64,000 nucleotides of DNA from Lepidostoma basale (taxonomy: Eukaryota > Arthropoda > Insecta > Trichoptera > Lepidostomatidae), in the NCBI GenBank assembly GCA_022606425.2, contig JAHDVF020000178.1, positions 186,001 through 250,000 on the forward strand. Direction: 5' to 3'. This document shows, one piece after another, positions 40,904 to 50,960 of this stretch. A program made the translations under genes and the position numbers. Position 1 is the first letter of the stretch. The number at the start of each line of letters is the position of its first letter. The notes under the pieces were generated by a model. That model was not told where the DNA came from, did not search any database, and saw only the letters and a program-made list of their open reading frames with translations.

Positions 40904-41788
40904 ACAACAACAACAACAACAAACCATTACGCCGTTTCCCCGCAGGGGTAGGCAGAGAGAATGGACCGCCACACTACTCTATCCTGGCAAACCTCTCTAG
41001 CTTCCTCCACATTCATACAACGAGTCATACACGCACGTCGATTCCTCCGACTTCTAACATGACCAACCTTTAAAATTTGATTAATTTGGTCATGCCATGT
41101 TTTCCTCGGTCTGCCTCGACTTCGTACCCCATTTACATCATTAACGTATACTTTCTTAACCATTCTTTCTCCATCCATGCGTTCCATATGTCCGAACCAA
41201 CGCAGCGATCCTTTCATAATTTTGTTCATTATACCTTCTTCCGCTCTACATTCCTTTCTTATATCAGCATTTGAGATTCTGTCGTATATCGTTCTACCAC
41301 ACATACGTCTTAGGGACTTCATCTCTACCGCATTTATTCTACTCTCATCCTTCTTTTGCCAGTTCCATACTTCGCTTCCATACATTAAGGTTGGGACCAG
41401 AACTCCATTGTGAACGGCCGTTTTCGCTTTCATTGATAAATTCTTGTTTCCAATAACTATTTTTAAAGCTCCATTCACTTTGTTACCCGCACCAACCCTT
41501 CTTTCGACGTCACTATCCGTTCGGGCATCTGCTGTGAACATACTACCTAAATACACAAATTCCCTCACCTGTTCCAAGTTCTCTTCGTTCACACTTATAT
41601 TACAAACTGTCATTTGCTCTTCCCTTTCGAAAACCATCACCTTTGACTTTCCGACATTCATCATTAAATCATTTGACTTGCATACCTCATTCATTCTCGA
41701 CACCAAGACTTGTAATTCGTCCGCACTATCCGCAACGAGAACGGCATCGTCCGCGTAAAGCAGACAGTTTACAGACAGATCACTCATC
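40904..41788 (-). mobile_element. Family A, most intact copy, 10-bp target duplication
   Basis: 5'-truncated insertion flanked by exact TATGTCTACA at 40894-40903 and 41789-41798. A long (GTT)n tail is on the left and an uninterrupted coding end runs across the rest. It is probably the youngest family A insertion in the window. Confidence 0.93.
40927..41787 (-). CDS. Non-LTR reverse transcriptase, C-terminal 286 residues (family A)
   Basis: The 286-codon frame has no stops. Residues about 7-20 hold NCLLYADDAVLVADSADE, RT motif C with the catalytic Asp pair. The thumb follows with SKVMVFEREEQMTVCNIS, FVYLGSMFTADARTDSDV and LMYGSEVWNWQKKDES. The C-terminal domain has LRWFGHMERMDGERMVKK, RSRGRPRKTWHDQINQIL, CMTRCMNVEEAREVCQD and ends GETA. 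The RT fingers, the endonuclease and ORF1 are missing, so no active enzyme could be made. The apparent start Met is only the first Met after truncation. The clade is uncertain (RTE- or R4/Dong-like by overall form). Confidence 0.9.
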   Translation of the reverse strand: MSDLSVNCLLYADDAVLVADSADELQVLVSRMNEVCKSNDLMMNVGKSKVMVFEREEQMTVCNISVNEENLEQVREFVYLGSMFTADARTDSDVERRVGAGNKVNGALKIVIGNKNLSMKAKTAVHNGVLVPTLMYGSEVWNWQKKDESRINAVEMKSLRRMCGRTIYDRISNADIRKECRAEEGIMNKIMKGSLRWFGHMERMDGERMVKKVYVNDVNGVRSRGRPRKTWHDQINQILKVGHVRSRRNRRACMTRCMNVEEAREVCQDRVVWRSILSAYPCGETA

Positions 41789-41798
41789 TATGTCTACA

Positions 41799-42265
41799 TA
41801 TATAGTATAATTTAAAAATGTATGCTGCACATATAAAAATCATAGGCCCTGCTGCTTGGTTTAGGTAGTAGATACTAGCAAGTTGTTTCTGTCTAGTTCA
41901 GATCTTACTTCGTCCAACCGGTATAATTGAAGGCTGGACATAACAAAAGTTCCAAGTGTACAAAAAGTAAAAAATGAGTTTTTGATGCCAATTGGTCTTA
42001 AACATAAAAGCCAATAACTGTGCAAAAGTGCGTAATGATTTAATAATATAGTGTAGTTCAAACGTCACCCTAAAGATGCCACCAGTGGAACATGAAATAT
42101 GGACCAAAAAACTGTTTTTTCTTATTTTCTCTGTTTTATGTTTAAACCACTTGACACATTTGTAATGTTCTGCCGTCAATTTAGGAATTCCAACTTCTAA
42201 ATGGAAAATGATTCCTATTTTTTTTTTCTAATGTTAACATTTTTTATTTATTAATTTAAGCAGGT
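41799..42265. other. Unassigned spacer
   Basis: No gene supported. Minus-strand frames of 66 and 93 codons have no motif. Confidence 0.3.
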
Positions 42266-42269
42266 TATC

Positions 42270-42835
42270 CTTAAATGACAGAATGGTGGAACAGGTTGCG
42301 AAGTTTAGATATCTGGGAGTGGATCTGCTCAGTCAAAATGATCTTGTCAGTGAAATGATGGGACAAGTCAATAAGGCTTCGGCGGTATCAGGTTGTCTCA
42401 AAGAGATCATATGGAAAAACCAGTATATGAGGACTGACATTAAGGTCAGAATATACGAAACCTGCGTAAGGCCTATACTGACATATAGCATTGAGACCAG
42501 AGCGGATACCATAAAGAGGAAGGCTTAAGTGCGGGTGGCAGAGATGCGGACGCTGAGGATGATAACAGGAAAGACTCTTCGAGATAGGGTGAAGAACACG
42601 GCTATCTGTGAAATCTGCAAGGTGGAAGGTGTCGTAGGGGCAGACAACGCAGAAGATACTGAAATGCGTACGTGCAGAGGATGGATCCAGCCAGAATCCC
42701 ACACGCTGTGGCGTATCAGATTCTTGCCAGCTACCGTCCCCCCGGAAGACATCCAAAGAGATGGAGGGATAACTGGGAGGCCGGCCTGATTACAGGAACA
42801 GACCAAAGGTCTAAAAGAACAAGAAGAAGAATTAA
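42270..42835 (+). pseudogene. Family B non-LTR 3' end
   Basis: Frame 42283-42528: MVEQVAKFRYLGVDLLSQND, LVSEMMGQVNKASAVSGCLK, VRPILTYSIETRADTIKRKA, then a TAA. Frame 42529-42789 continues with VAEMRTLRMITGKTLRDRVK, ICEICKVEGVV. The end reads CCCCCGGAAGACATCCAAAG and an AGAAGAAGAA tail at about 42821. Only one in-frame stop separates the halves, so it is fairly recent. Closely similar to 35813-36115. Confidence 0.85.
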
Positions 42836-43164
42836 AGCATAAAAGAGCTACACAGTTATGACTGAATTTATTAAATTTACATGCAAAACAAATTACCCCA
42901 CTCTATAATATATGATAATAATAATGAAAACATAACATGTTGTTTTTAAATTGTCTACAAAATTGCGCTGGTAATACCATTCACCGACGATGCGCAATGA
43001 AAACACTGCCTGTCGTTTCACTTCACTAAATTGTAAAACTGAAATTCGCTCAGCTGTTTTATTAAGATAAAAGAAGAGTTATGACGTCAGGAAATTAGTC
43101 TCGAACAAGTTTTGTTGGCTGCATTTTAATGAAGCGTCAAATACAATAACATGATTACGAATTT
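42836..43164. other. Unassigned spacer
   Basis: Nothing recognised. Confidence 0.3.
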
Positions 43165-43355
43165 TAAGTACCAACCCAGATGTAAGGAAGTGAAGCATGG
43201 AACTGACAGAAGAGGGATGAGAGCAGAATAAATGCAGTAGAGATGCGATCCCTAAGACGTGTGTGCAGTAAAACGATGTATGACAGAATTTCAAATACTG
43301 ATATAAGTAAGTAATGTAGAGCGAAAGAAAATATTACAAACAAAATTAGAGATAT
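43165..43355 (+). mobile_element. Family A internal fragment (plus)
   Basis: Sense words GGAAGTGAAGCATGGAACTG, AAATGCAGTAGAGATGCGAT and ACGATGTATGACAGAATTTC cover YGSEAWN to YDRISNTDIS. It ends at ATATTAAATAA, where an inverted family A piece begins. Confidence 0.75.
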
Positions 43356-43363
43356 TAAATAAT

Positions 43364-43645
43364 AGTCGATTTCTCCGACTCCGCACGTGGCCGACATTCA
43401 ATATTTGATTTATTTGATCGTGCCACGTTTTATTCAGTCTTCCTCTACTTTTAGTTCCATTTACATCGTTAATATATACCATTCTTTCTTCAGTCATTCT
43501 TTCCATGTGTCCAAACCATCTTAATGTTATTTTTATTATTTTGTTCATAATACTTTTATTCGCACTGCATTCACTTATTTTATTTTCATTCGACACTCGA
43601 CCGACATAAAGGTCGGCACTAGAACCCCATTGTGCAATGCCATAT
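43364..43645 (-). mobile_element. Family A internal fragment (minus)
   Basis: Frame 43596-43291: NKISECSANKSIMNKIIKIT, LRWFGHMERMTEERM, GTKSRGRLNKTWHDQINQIL, VGHVRSRRNR. It starts abruptly at the RSRRNR region, without 3' end or tail. Its neighbour on the left is the upstream part of the protein on the other strand. The pair could be one rearranged copy. Confidence 0.8.
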
Positions 43646-43704
43646 TCTTATATTGCCATTCGCACAAATTGTATATATCTTTTTCTAAAAATTCCATCAT
43701 AACT

Positions 43705-43965
43705 TTGGTTCCATGTGTCCAAACCATGTAAGTGAACCTTTCTTAATTTTATTTATAGCGTATTTATCTGCTTTACATTCCTTTCTAACTTCTTCATTGG
43801 ATGTTCTACCATACATTGTTTCTCTTTTCTACGACATTTATCCAGCTTTCATCCTTCTTCTGCTAACTCTAAGCTTCACTTCGATACACGAGGGTCGGCT
43901 CTAGAACCCCATTATGCACTGCCATATTTGCCTCAGTCGATATATTTCTAATTGCAGTGGTGGTT
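43705..43965 (-). mobile_element. Family A internal fragment, divergent subfamily
   Basis: Minus strand from FGHMEPK upstream: CCATGTGTCCAAACCATGTA, TATCTGCTTTACATTCCTTT, TCATCCTTCTTCTGC, AGAACCCCATTATGCACTGC. It overlaps in content with 43364-43645, so it is a separate copy. Confidence 0.75.
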
Positions 43966-44084
43966 TTGAGAGCAACAATTGTGTCAAAATGGGTCGCCTA
44001 AATGTCCTTTATTATGACTCATTTGTGTAAAATGAAAATAAGTAATCACAATTAAATAAAGGGAATTCGACAGGGAGATTAAGA

Positions 44085-44580
44085 CAATATTACCAAAACT
44101 TTTCACATTAGCCCTCGAACACATGTTCAAAAATCTAAGCTGGGAAACTGAAGGAATCCGTATTGATGGAAAATATTTAAACCATCTACGCTTGCCGATG
44201 ACGACTAGCCGAAATGCTTAAAGAACTAAACGATGTATCCAAATATTTAGGTTTGATTATGAACCTGGCAAAGACCAAGGTGATAGGCACAGAAAGGCTT
44301 CAAATCAACGTGGATGGCAGAATCAAGAATGTCCAGGAATATACCTACCTGGGACACAAAATACGATGGGGCGGAGAAAACCAAACCGCAGAGCTCAAGA
44401 GAAGAATTGGACTAAGCTGGGCAGCTTTCGGAAAAATGGAAAGTGCAAGGCGACCGCAACTACGGTAGAAGCATGACGTCAGAAATAACCTGGATGCAGT
44501 CTACACAAGACAGAGTGACGTAGAAACAAATGGAGGAGGCCTTTGTTGAGGAGTGGACAGAAATAGGCTGAAGAAGAAAA
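44085..44580 (+). pseudogene. RTE-clade fragment including RT motif C (family C)
   Basis: Sense reading: LFTLALEHMFKNLSWETEGI, RIDGKYLNHLR then ADDD (RT motif C, frameshifted). Next is frame 44214-44468 with MLKELNDVSKYLGLIMNLAK, RLQINVDGRIKNVQEYTYLG and LKRRIGLSWAAFGKME. An internal deletion then joins GKME to the ARRPQLR stretch near the end, followed by GGLC/GVDRNRLK and a GAAGAAGAAAAAATAAA tail. This is the only family C copy here reaching the catalytic region. Confidence 0.85.
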
Positions 44581-44621
44581 AATAAATAAAACATATTTAT
44601 AAAGTCTCTCTAAGTTACTCA

Positions 44622-45122
44622 GCAGGAATACCAAAATTTGAATATATTATGTAAGACTATCATAAGACCGGTAGTCTCCTACGGCTGTGAGACATGGTCT
44701 CTAACGCAGAGAGAGGAAGGCAGGCTGGCAGTTTTTGAAAGGAAAATATTGAGAAAAATTTTTGGACCCACGCGGCCACGCTGGAGGATGGGACTTACAG
44801 AATTAAAAGAAACCTTAAACTTGAAGAACTAATTAACCAGGAAACTCTGTAAGTCTCAACGCCTGCGGTGGGCTAGCCATGTGGAAAGAATGCCAGAGGA
44901 TAGAACACCACAAATTATATCCAGATGGGTGCCTAGCAAAAAGAGACCAAGAGGCCGACCGAGGAAAAGATGGGCGGATTGCGCGGAACAAGATTGGGAG
45001 AAAATGGAAGGAGCTGGGGAATGGCGAGAGATGGCCAGAGACAGAAGTCAGTGGAGGGCCATTGTGGAGGAGGCCAAGTCCCACACCGGTATGTAGCGCC
45101 GAGAAATGAATGAATGAATGAT
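44622..45122 (+). pseudogene. Non-LTR 3' end with (TGAA)n tail (family G)
   Basis: Frame 44638-44832 reads MNILCKTIIRPVVSYGCETW, SLTQREEGRLAVFERKILRK, IFGPTRPRWRMG. After one stop, frame 44881-45096 reads MERMPEDRTPQIISRWVPSK, KRPRGRPRKRWADCAEQDWE, EMARDRSQWRAIVEEAKSHT. It ends ATGAATGAATGAATGATGAA. The YGCETW ... FERKILR ... RPRGRPRKRW order is typical of non-LTR RT C-termini. Single copy in the window and well preserved. Confidence 0.85.
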
Positions 45123-46106
45123 GAAAGTGTCTCTTGGCAAAAACGTGATTTTGCTTTGTGTCACTTGTGCCATATTATAATATATGCATGCTTGTGCAAC
45201 CAGTACACTGTAAATGCTTCATCCGTAAAGCGAGAATCAGACTGCAGACACATTTTGCCAATTGGCAATCAAGCGCCGAACCATATTAGGTTATAAATAT
45301 GAATGTTTAATGTACACATGTCTGAAATCAAATCAGTGGTATCCAATTTGCATCATATATCTTACAATTTAAATATTTGCGCTTCACTTAAGGGATCATT
45401 CTGGTTTAGACGCTTGAAAAAAAAACTTATTATTATTTTTTTATGAAAATATTACTCAAATTACCTAATCCTCTCTGTCCATATTTTGTGAACAAAACAT
45501 TTCCCCGTTACAATATTTGCACTTTCAGTATTTCGATAGCATTGAGAAAACTAGGAAAAAACTAGGAAAAAACTGGAAAAAACCAGCCGTTTGATCAATG
45601 TGCACATCCAAAGGCGTATCTTTTGATTTTTTTCAATTTTTGAGCAACGTAAAGATTGTGAAATAATATAGTTAGACGGCTCCGATCACTCTCAACTTTT
45701 AACACAATAATACTCTTATATACGAGTAGATACTTTCGAAAAATGTAAAAAAAAAAATTATTTGAAAGTTATAAACCAAAAATAATAATTATTTATTTAA
45801 TAATTATTATTATATAAATATTGGATGACTCAAGAACATCAGTAAAATATTAGTGTGTTACAATTAAAACGTTTCAAGTAGCAGAGTAATCACGCAACCA
45901 ATGAATATGGGAGCCCAATGCACTAGCATCTACGTTAGTCATAATCAAAACTCAAGTAGGCACTTATCGTAATAGATTCGTTCGAGTCGCGAGTGAACCG
46001 ATCTTCAATCAGAAGCGAACAGTGTCTGGGCGATCTCTGCGAATGCTTGCAATGAAAGAGTTTACAACTTTGTGATCACATGTCATGAGAGCCATTTACA
46101 GTTATT
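45123..46106. other. Unassigned spacer
   Basis: No gene supported. 46060-46100 (TGTGATCACATGTCATGAGA) resembles the SINE body at 40660. The remainder is AT-rich and unassigned. Confidence 0.35.
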
Positions 46107-46118
46107 GATTAATTCATA

Positions 46119-46520
46119 CTGACTTACTTACTTAGACAGCCGTTGTCGTTCACTATTAGACATAGGCCTACGCCATACTTCTCCACGTATCCCTGTCTTA
46201 TGCCTTTTGCATCCAATCGCCAGCAATTCTTATAATGTCATCAGAAACGCTAACCCTCACCAAGTCGACTATAAGGAGACTCCGTATAGCACAGTAGAAA
46301 CACGAAAGAGCCATACTATACGTAATACTCTCAAACCGGATAAGAAATACTGAAATACGTAGAAGGTCGGGAGTAACAGATGTCGTCGCAAGGGTAGCGA
46401 AGCTTAAATGGTCATTTGCGGGACATGTTGCCAGATTGGTAGACGATAGATGGACCAGAATGGTGGTAGAGTGGAGACCCTGCGAAGACAAAAGAAACAG
46501 AGGGAGACCCCCCCCCACAC
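46119..46520. mobile_element. Twin-primed RTE-clade insertion (family C) with 12-bp target duplication
   Basis: 46119-46260 is the 3' end on the minus strand (VSVSDDIIRIAGDWMQKA region to a TAAGTAAG tail inverse). 46262-46520 is plus strand and is the adjacent upstream part (RIRNTEIRRRSGVTDVVARV, AKLKWSFAGHVARLVDDRW, RNRGRPPP). Flanks GATTAATTCATA at 46107-46118 and 46521-46532 are identical. The inversion lies between RGRPP and DDIIRIAG, contiguous in the source protein. Confidence 0.92.
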
Positions 46521-46532
46521 GATTAATTCATA

Positions 46533-46925
46533 AATTGAAGTAAATATAAAAGCTGAAATAATTTGACAACGCTGTCAAATCAGTCTCTGTCATTTTCGGG
46601 CACTAACCCGCGTATCTGTAACCTTAGTCGTCAGCTGTAAAAGTGTTATATTTGGTATGTTTTATCTTGTGGTTCGGAAATCTGGACTCTGAAAATGCAT
46701 ACTACGCACCAGTTAAATGGATTCGAAATCTGGCCACACAGAAGAATACCGTAAACAGATTTGATCAGCAATTCAGAAGTCCTTAGGATTGCAGCAGAGA
46801 TTTGTTGACATTGAGAGACGACGTGATCCTGACCGAAGGCAAAAGACTTGGCTGCGCAGCATGAAAGGCTGGATAAAAAGCGTTGAGGAGTTATTCCAGA
46901 CGGTGCAAAACAGATAAGCCTTTAC
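46533..46925 (+). pseudogene. Family D fragment
   Basis: From about 46660: SEIWTLKMHTT-like start, LNGFEIWPHRRIP, then GACCGAAGGCAAAAGACTTG and GCTGCGCAGCATGAAAGGCT (GRRQKTWLRSMKGW), ending KSVEELFQTVQNR. Multiple stops. 46533-46655 is unassigned. Confidence 0.65.
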
Positions 46926-47699
46926 CAAAATGATTCAACGTCTGTATTTTCTTTTGCTGTTGTATTGCTATATGTGTACGGCGGGACATCGAGGGAGAGT
47001 AGCGTAGCTTAAATGTGGTCTGGGTCCCCCTTGGTTGCAAATATAGATACATTTTATTTTTTTGGGGACGGGCCTAGGGAGTCCACGAGTGAACTTGACG
47101 AAAGGCGCCGCTGCGCCTAGTTTCAGGTAAGTGCCAGCAAAAAGTGTGATTAATCCCAAAAGAAATTCTGAATGTAAAATTGTTGCGTTTTATTTCCACA
47201 CTAAAAATGATCGGTGGTTTACATTAATAAATACACATATTTATAAGTGTATTTATAAATACGTTATCGCAAAATAAATACTTAAAAAATAATTTATAGA
47301 TGAACACATTTCATTCACAATATTTCTTTCCAGTAGCAGGTATTCAGATTTCCTTTATTGAATACATCTGTAACAAGTCTGTTATAGACATTGGGTTATG
47401 ACGTACGTCTCACCCACACAGTTTGTTAATGGGCTTAATAATGCACTTATGTTTCAGAGAGCCCGTATTATACGTTATGAGGAATGGTGGCCTAACTCGT
47501 CACTTGAAACCGGATCGCAAATCAATTCACATAGCGAAGATTCCAGCGTTAAGGTCTCGGTGGAATATGGAGCTGCGGCTCGGGTCGGCGTGTGATGGTA
47601 TCCCGAAATAGCATCGATCCCACAGCGGATGACAGAAAATTCCCAGCATTTAGTTATGCTCGAAATTCTTCCCTCAGGGGTCAAGGTTTTAGAACGGTC
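46926..47699. other. Unassigned spacer
   Basis: 47040-47130 (GGGACGGGCCTAGGGAGTCC) and 47400-47620 are GC-richer with short frames, none recognisable. Confidence 0.3.
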
Positions 47700-48075
47700 T
47701 ATAAGTATATGTGAGAATATACACTCTCTATGGCTGTGAAACTTGGACTCTGAAAGTGAATGTAATGAGCCGGTTGAAGACGTTTTAGATTTGGATATAC
47801 CGCAAAATGCTCCGCATACCGTAGACTGCTAAATTTAATAATACAGACGTACTACAGAGAACGGAAGACGATAGAGAGTTGTTGTCGAGTGTGAAGGTTA
47901 GAAAGGTCTTATGTTTTGGCTATGGGGAGAAAAATACCACCTCCATCAGCTGATAATCACGGGCAAGATAGAGAGACAGGAATGAAGAGTGTTGAGGACC
48001 TGTTCCCAGTTGTGCAGGACACAGATGTCTTCGCTGTAGTGATCGCCAACGTTGGCAAGACCTGAGACAGCACCA
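47700..48075 (+). pseudogene. Family D fragment
   Basis: LYGCETWTLKVNVMSRLKTF-type thumb start at about 47715, then VRKVLCFGYGEKYHLHQLII, and after a deletion of the SWLRN part KSVEDLFPVVQDTDVFAVVI, ANVGKT. The deletion of the GRRxxSWLRN motif is specific to this copy. Confidence 0.75.
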
Positions 48076-48124
48076 AGGGAAAAAATAACTTTCCATTATC
48101 GGAGGTGGGTAACTGGTGCACATC

Positions 48125-48330
48125 ACTACTAATAATTTTAATTTTCATCTTCAGTCTGTAGACATCCACTCCTGAACAAAAGCATCTTCCATTTCTTTTC
48201 ACGTCGCACTTTTCTGAGCTATCTCCATTCAGTTTCATCCAGAGTGTCGGTTAATATCGTCCCTCCATCTTGCCTGTGGTGTCCAGATACTTCTGTGTAG
48301 TATGGGTCTTCAGGGGTCTTTGTCCATTTA
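48125..48330 (-). pseudogene. RTE-like 3' end, minus strand
   Basis: Reverse complement gives ARWRDDI, then NWMEIAQK and KEMEDAFVQEWMSTD, matching the RMEEPFVQEWTGIG end of the copy at 28920. Frameshifted. Confidence 0.6.
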
Positions 48331-48369
48331 TGATGTTTAATGATAGTATTCTAAACATTAAACCCAGAA

Positions 48370-48700
48370 AGGTGTAAAAGAGACAATGAACTGAAGAACG
48401 TATTTTGAGTGAATCTAACATTTTTAGGTTATTAAAATACGTCGCCGTAAATGTTTAGGATACCCCTAGGAAGAAAACCGAACTTCAAAGAACATTCTCT
48501 GCACACGACCATACCAAAAACTGAGTGTGGGAAAACCCAAACTAAGATGGTTGGGTGGCGCAGATGGGGATCTCAAAGCGCTTGAAGTTGTAAATTGGAG
48601 AATGTGTACGATGGATCGGAAGAATGGCGAAAAATTCTGGAGGAGGCCAAGGCAAGGTATAGTTGGCTGTAGAACCAGCGATATTTATGATTAGTATTAA
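48370..48700 (+). pseudogene. Non-LTR C-terminal fragment (family H)
   Basis: LSVGKPKLRWLGGADGDLKA, LEVVNWR, then after a frameshift WRKILEEAKAR-like sequence (GCGAAAAATTCTGGAGGAGG) and a stop. The GKPKLRW...D.DL..L...NWR...W..ILEEA pattern is a common non-LTR C-terminus. Single copy here. Confidence 0.65.
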
Positions 48701-48875
48701 TTATCTATTTTTTTAATTGATACATTTTTAACGAACAGAATTTTGAATGCACATCATACAATATTAACCCCGTTTGCGCAGCAGGCTTCATTTGCAGTAA
48801 AATGAAATGGTTGACAAACAACAGTTGACTAAAATTACAGCTTAGAAAGACAGTCCCAATTCATCATAATATTAC

Positions 48876-49075
48876 GTACTGCAAATGTAGAAATAATTTT
48901 TTTAACTGCAAATGTAGGCAGCATTACTATAGGGGTTAAGGTAATATGTTATTTGGTATAATATAACGTTGGTATAATATTATTTACTGCAAATGTAGTC
49001 TAAACCATATTTTTAACTGCAAATGTAGGCAACCTTACTATAGGGGTTAAGGTAATGTGTTATTTGGTTTTAGAT
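48876..49075. repeat. Tandem duplication containing ACTGCAAATGTAG four times
   Basis: ACTGCAAATGTAG occurs at about 48878, 48904, 48985 and 49016. Two units about 110 bases apart share ACTATAGGGGTTAAGGTAAT and GTTATTTGGT. About 1.8 units in total, diverged by a few bases. Confidence 0.75.
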
Positions 49076-49794
49076 ATAAAATATTTCATTAGAGTTCTTA
49101 GAAAAGCGAATAGAGCACAAGGGTCCCTTTACATGTCAAGGGGCGGCAGAATACCAGAGCACAGTTGGGTCATTAACGGTAATAAGCCTTTTGCGAGTGA
49201 CGTCAGCAGATTAAAGTTTCAGTGTTACCTGCGAGTCTAGGCCGGCCAGACCACCGGGCGATAAATTATTATGGCCCGGTGTCCCCCTGCGGACCTCGGG
49301 CTGTATCCCGACTATTTTTTGGTTGGTAACAACTAACATAGTCACGGGACACTTACACAATGTACCGATACCATACAGGTCAATACGGGTTTATACGTAG
49401 CAGTGGCAGGCGGTGAAATTATTCCCACTAACAAAAGCCACGAACATAGTAACTCATCGTGTGCATTTGTAGAATTAGAAACATGATATTGCACCTTGCA
49501 AACATGATTACTCCAATAGCATAAATCTCACATATTAAATCACATTGATGATTACAAACATGCATATGATAACTAAGTATATGATAACGGTCATGACAGG
49601 TTATAAATTTCATATGTTAAATGAAAAATAAATTGTAATACAATGAATAAAAAAATTCATATGAAAACCCAATGCGTAGCAAAATATAAATATATATTAT
49701 ACAATATTTTTTTCTAGGTTGGTTGGTTTATCGACGGTAGTCTAAAATTATTAACACAAAACGGTTTCAGAAAATAATTTAATAATTTAAAAAT
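49076..49794. other. Unassigned spacer
   Basis: 49110-49310 is GC-rich (GCCGGCCAGACCACCGGGCG) with a 61-codon frame of unknown meaning. The rest is AT-rich. Confidence 0.3.
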
Positions 49795-50270
49795 AACAAA
49801 CTACAATCTTTGTAAATCCTCAAGTCGGTTAAATTGGGAGTAAGCATCATTTAATCAGATTCCTTAATTTACTCCTTTCCACTTTTATTCTTCCAAACTC
49901 CCCTTCCCAATAATATTTTTAACGCAAATAAATCAATTATTAATATCTAGGTAAACTATGTCTTTCAAATGTATGTTTTTTTTTTCCAAATTACAATTGT
50001 ATATTATCACTTATTACGTATTATTACTGTTAAAAATTAATTATTTGTTCTTAAGCAATCAGTTCAGGTAATTTTTTTTAATTCAAATGTTTTGTTCCTT
50101 TGAATTGTATCGATTTTTAAATGCTGTTTAATAAGACTTTATTTTTTTAGTTTTGTGTTATATACCATATTAACATCTGAAGATGGAGGTCTCCTCCGAA
50201 ACATGTCGTGATATTTATATTTAAGTGGAAAATAAAGTGTTATTTTTCAATTCCAAAGTTTAACTTTAAA
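49795..50270 (+). mobile_element. Family K element, second copy (one arm)
   Basis: Collinear with 23900-24385: AATCCTCAAGTCGGTTAAAT, TTAATTTACTCCTTTCC, TATGTCTTTCAAATGTATGT, GAATTGTATCGATTTTTAAA, then the hammerhead-like site and TTTTTCAATTCCAAAG. The inverted left arm is absent. Confidence 0.75.
50173..50211 (+). ncRNA. Hammerhead-like site of family K copy 2
   Basis: CTGAAGA (50177-50183), T, GGAGG-TCT-CCTCC, GAAAC (50198-50202), AT, GTC (50205-50207). All invariant bases are present. Helix I is weak: T-G wobble, A-T, C-G. Relative to 24291-24329 the helix II loop has changed while both stem strands are kept. Confidence 0.55.
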
Positions 50271-50332
50271 TTAAAAAACTCTAGAGTTTTTATTGTATAC
50301 ATATAAATAAGTAATTAATTAAGATTCACGGT

Positions 50333-50545
50333 AGGCAGAACGATTGGACCGCCATACTGTTCTTTCCTGGCATACTTCTATCGCCTCCTCAACATTCATA
50401 CATCGTGTCAAGTACGCACGTCGATTTCCCCGATTCCTCACGTGACTGACATTTAATAATTGATTTATTTGCCACGTTTTTATCAGTTAACCTCTATTTC
50501 TCGCTTACATTAACTTTATTTACCATTCTTTCGTTATTCATTGTA
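50333..50545 (-). mobile_element. Family A 3' part, tail missing
   Basis: Minus strand from GGTAGGCAGAACGATTGGAC to ACCATTCTTTCG, decayed. The terminal CATCACGCCG and tail are absent. Confidence 0.7.
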
Positions 50546-50884
50546 TATATACCATAAAATAAATATATTAATTTTCAAAGTTCTCAAGTATGTCATATTT
50601 TAATTCAAATAAAATAAAAAAGCCACGATGTACCACTGAAATATTGTTTAGATAGTATTCATATATTGAATGAAGTTCTGAAATATAATGGAATAAAGGT
50701 ACCGTTTCGTACCTATTGATAATGAATATCCGTTCCTCAAAATATCGGTTTCATTATGTATTAAACAAGGACACGTGCAAAGTATATACGGGGTATAAAA
50801 ATTAACAAATAATATAAGTAATAATATTATATATATATACTGTTATAATTATTCGTAAATGTACATGATGAAAGCTTTTTTTTC
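50546..50884. other. Unassigned AT-rich spacer
   Basis: Nothing recognised. Confidence 0.3.
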
Positions 50885-50960
50885 AATAATTATAATAATT
50901 AGGCTAATTTGAATAGCGCCGTTTTCGTGAATAGCTCACCTCAAGGGCGCTTTGACAATG
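50885..50960 (-). mobile_element. Family I 3' UTR fragment
   Basis: ATTAGGCTAATTTGAATAGC, GCCGTTTTCGTGAATAGCTC, ACCTCAAGGGCGC is nearly identical to 35755-35812. Confidence 0.75.

Noticed and set aside
44833..45084. 83-codon minus-strand frame
   Set aside because: Antisense of the GRPRKRW C-terminus of family G.
48876..49075. Possible CRISPR-like array
   Set aside because: Only two imperfect units with unequal spacing in a eukaryotic context. A tandem duplication explains it.
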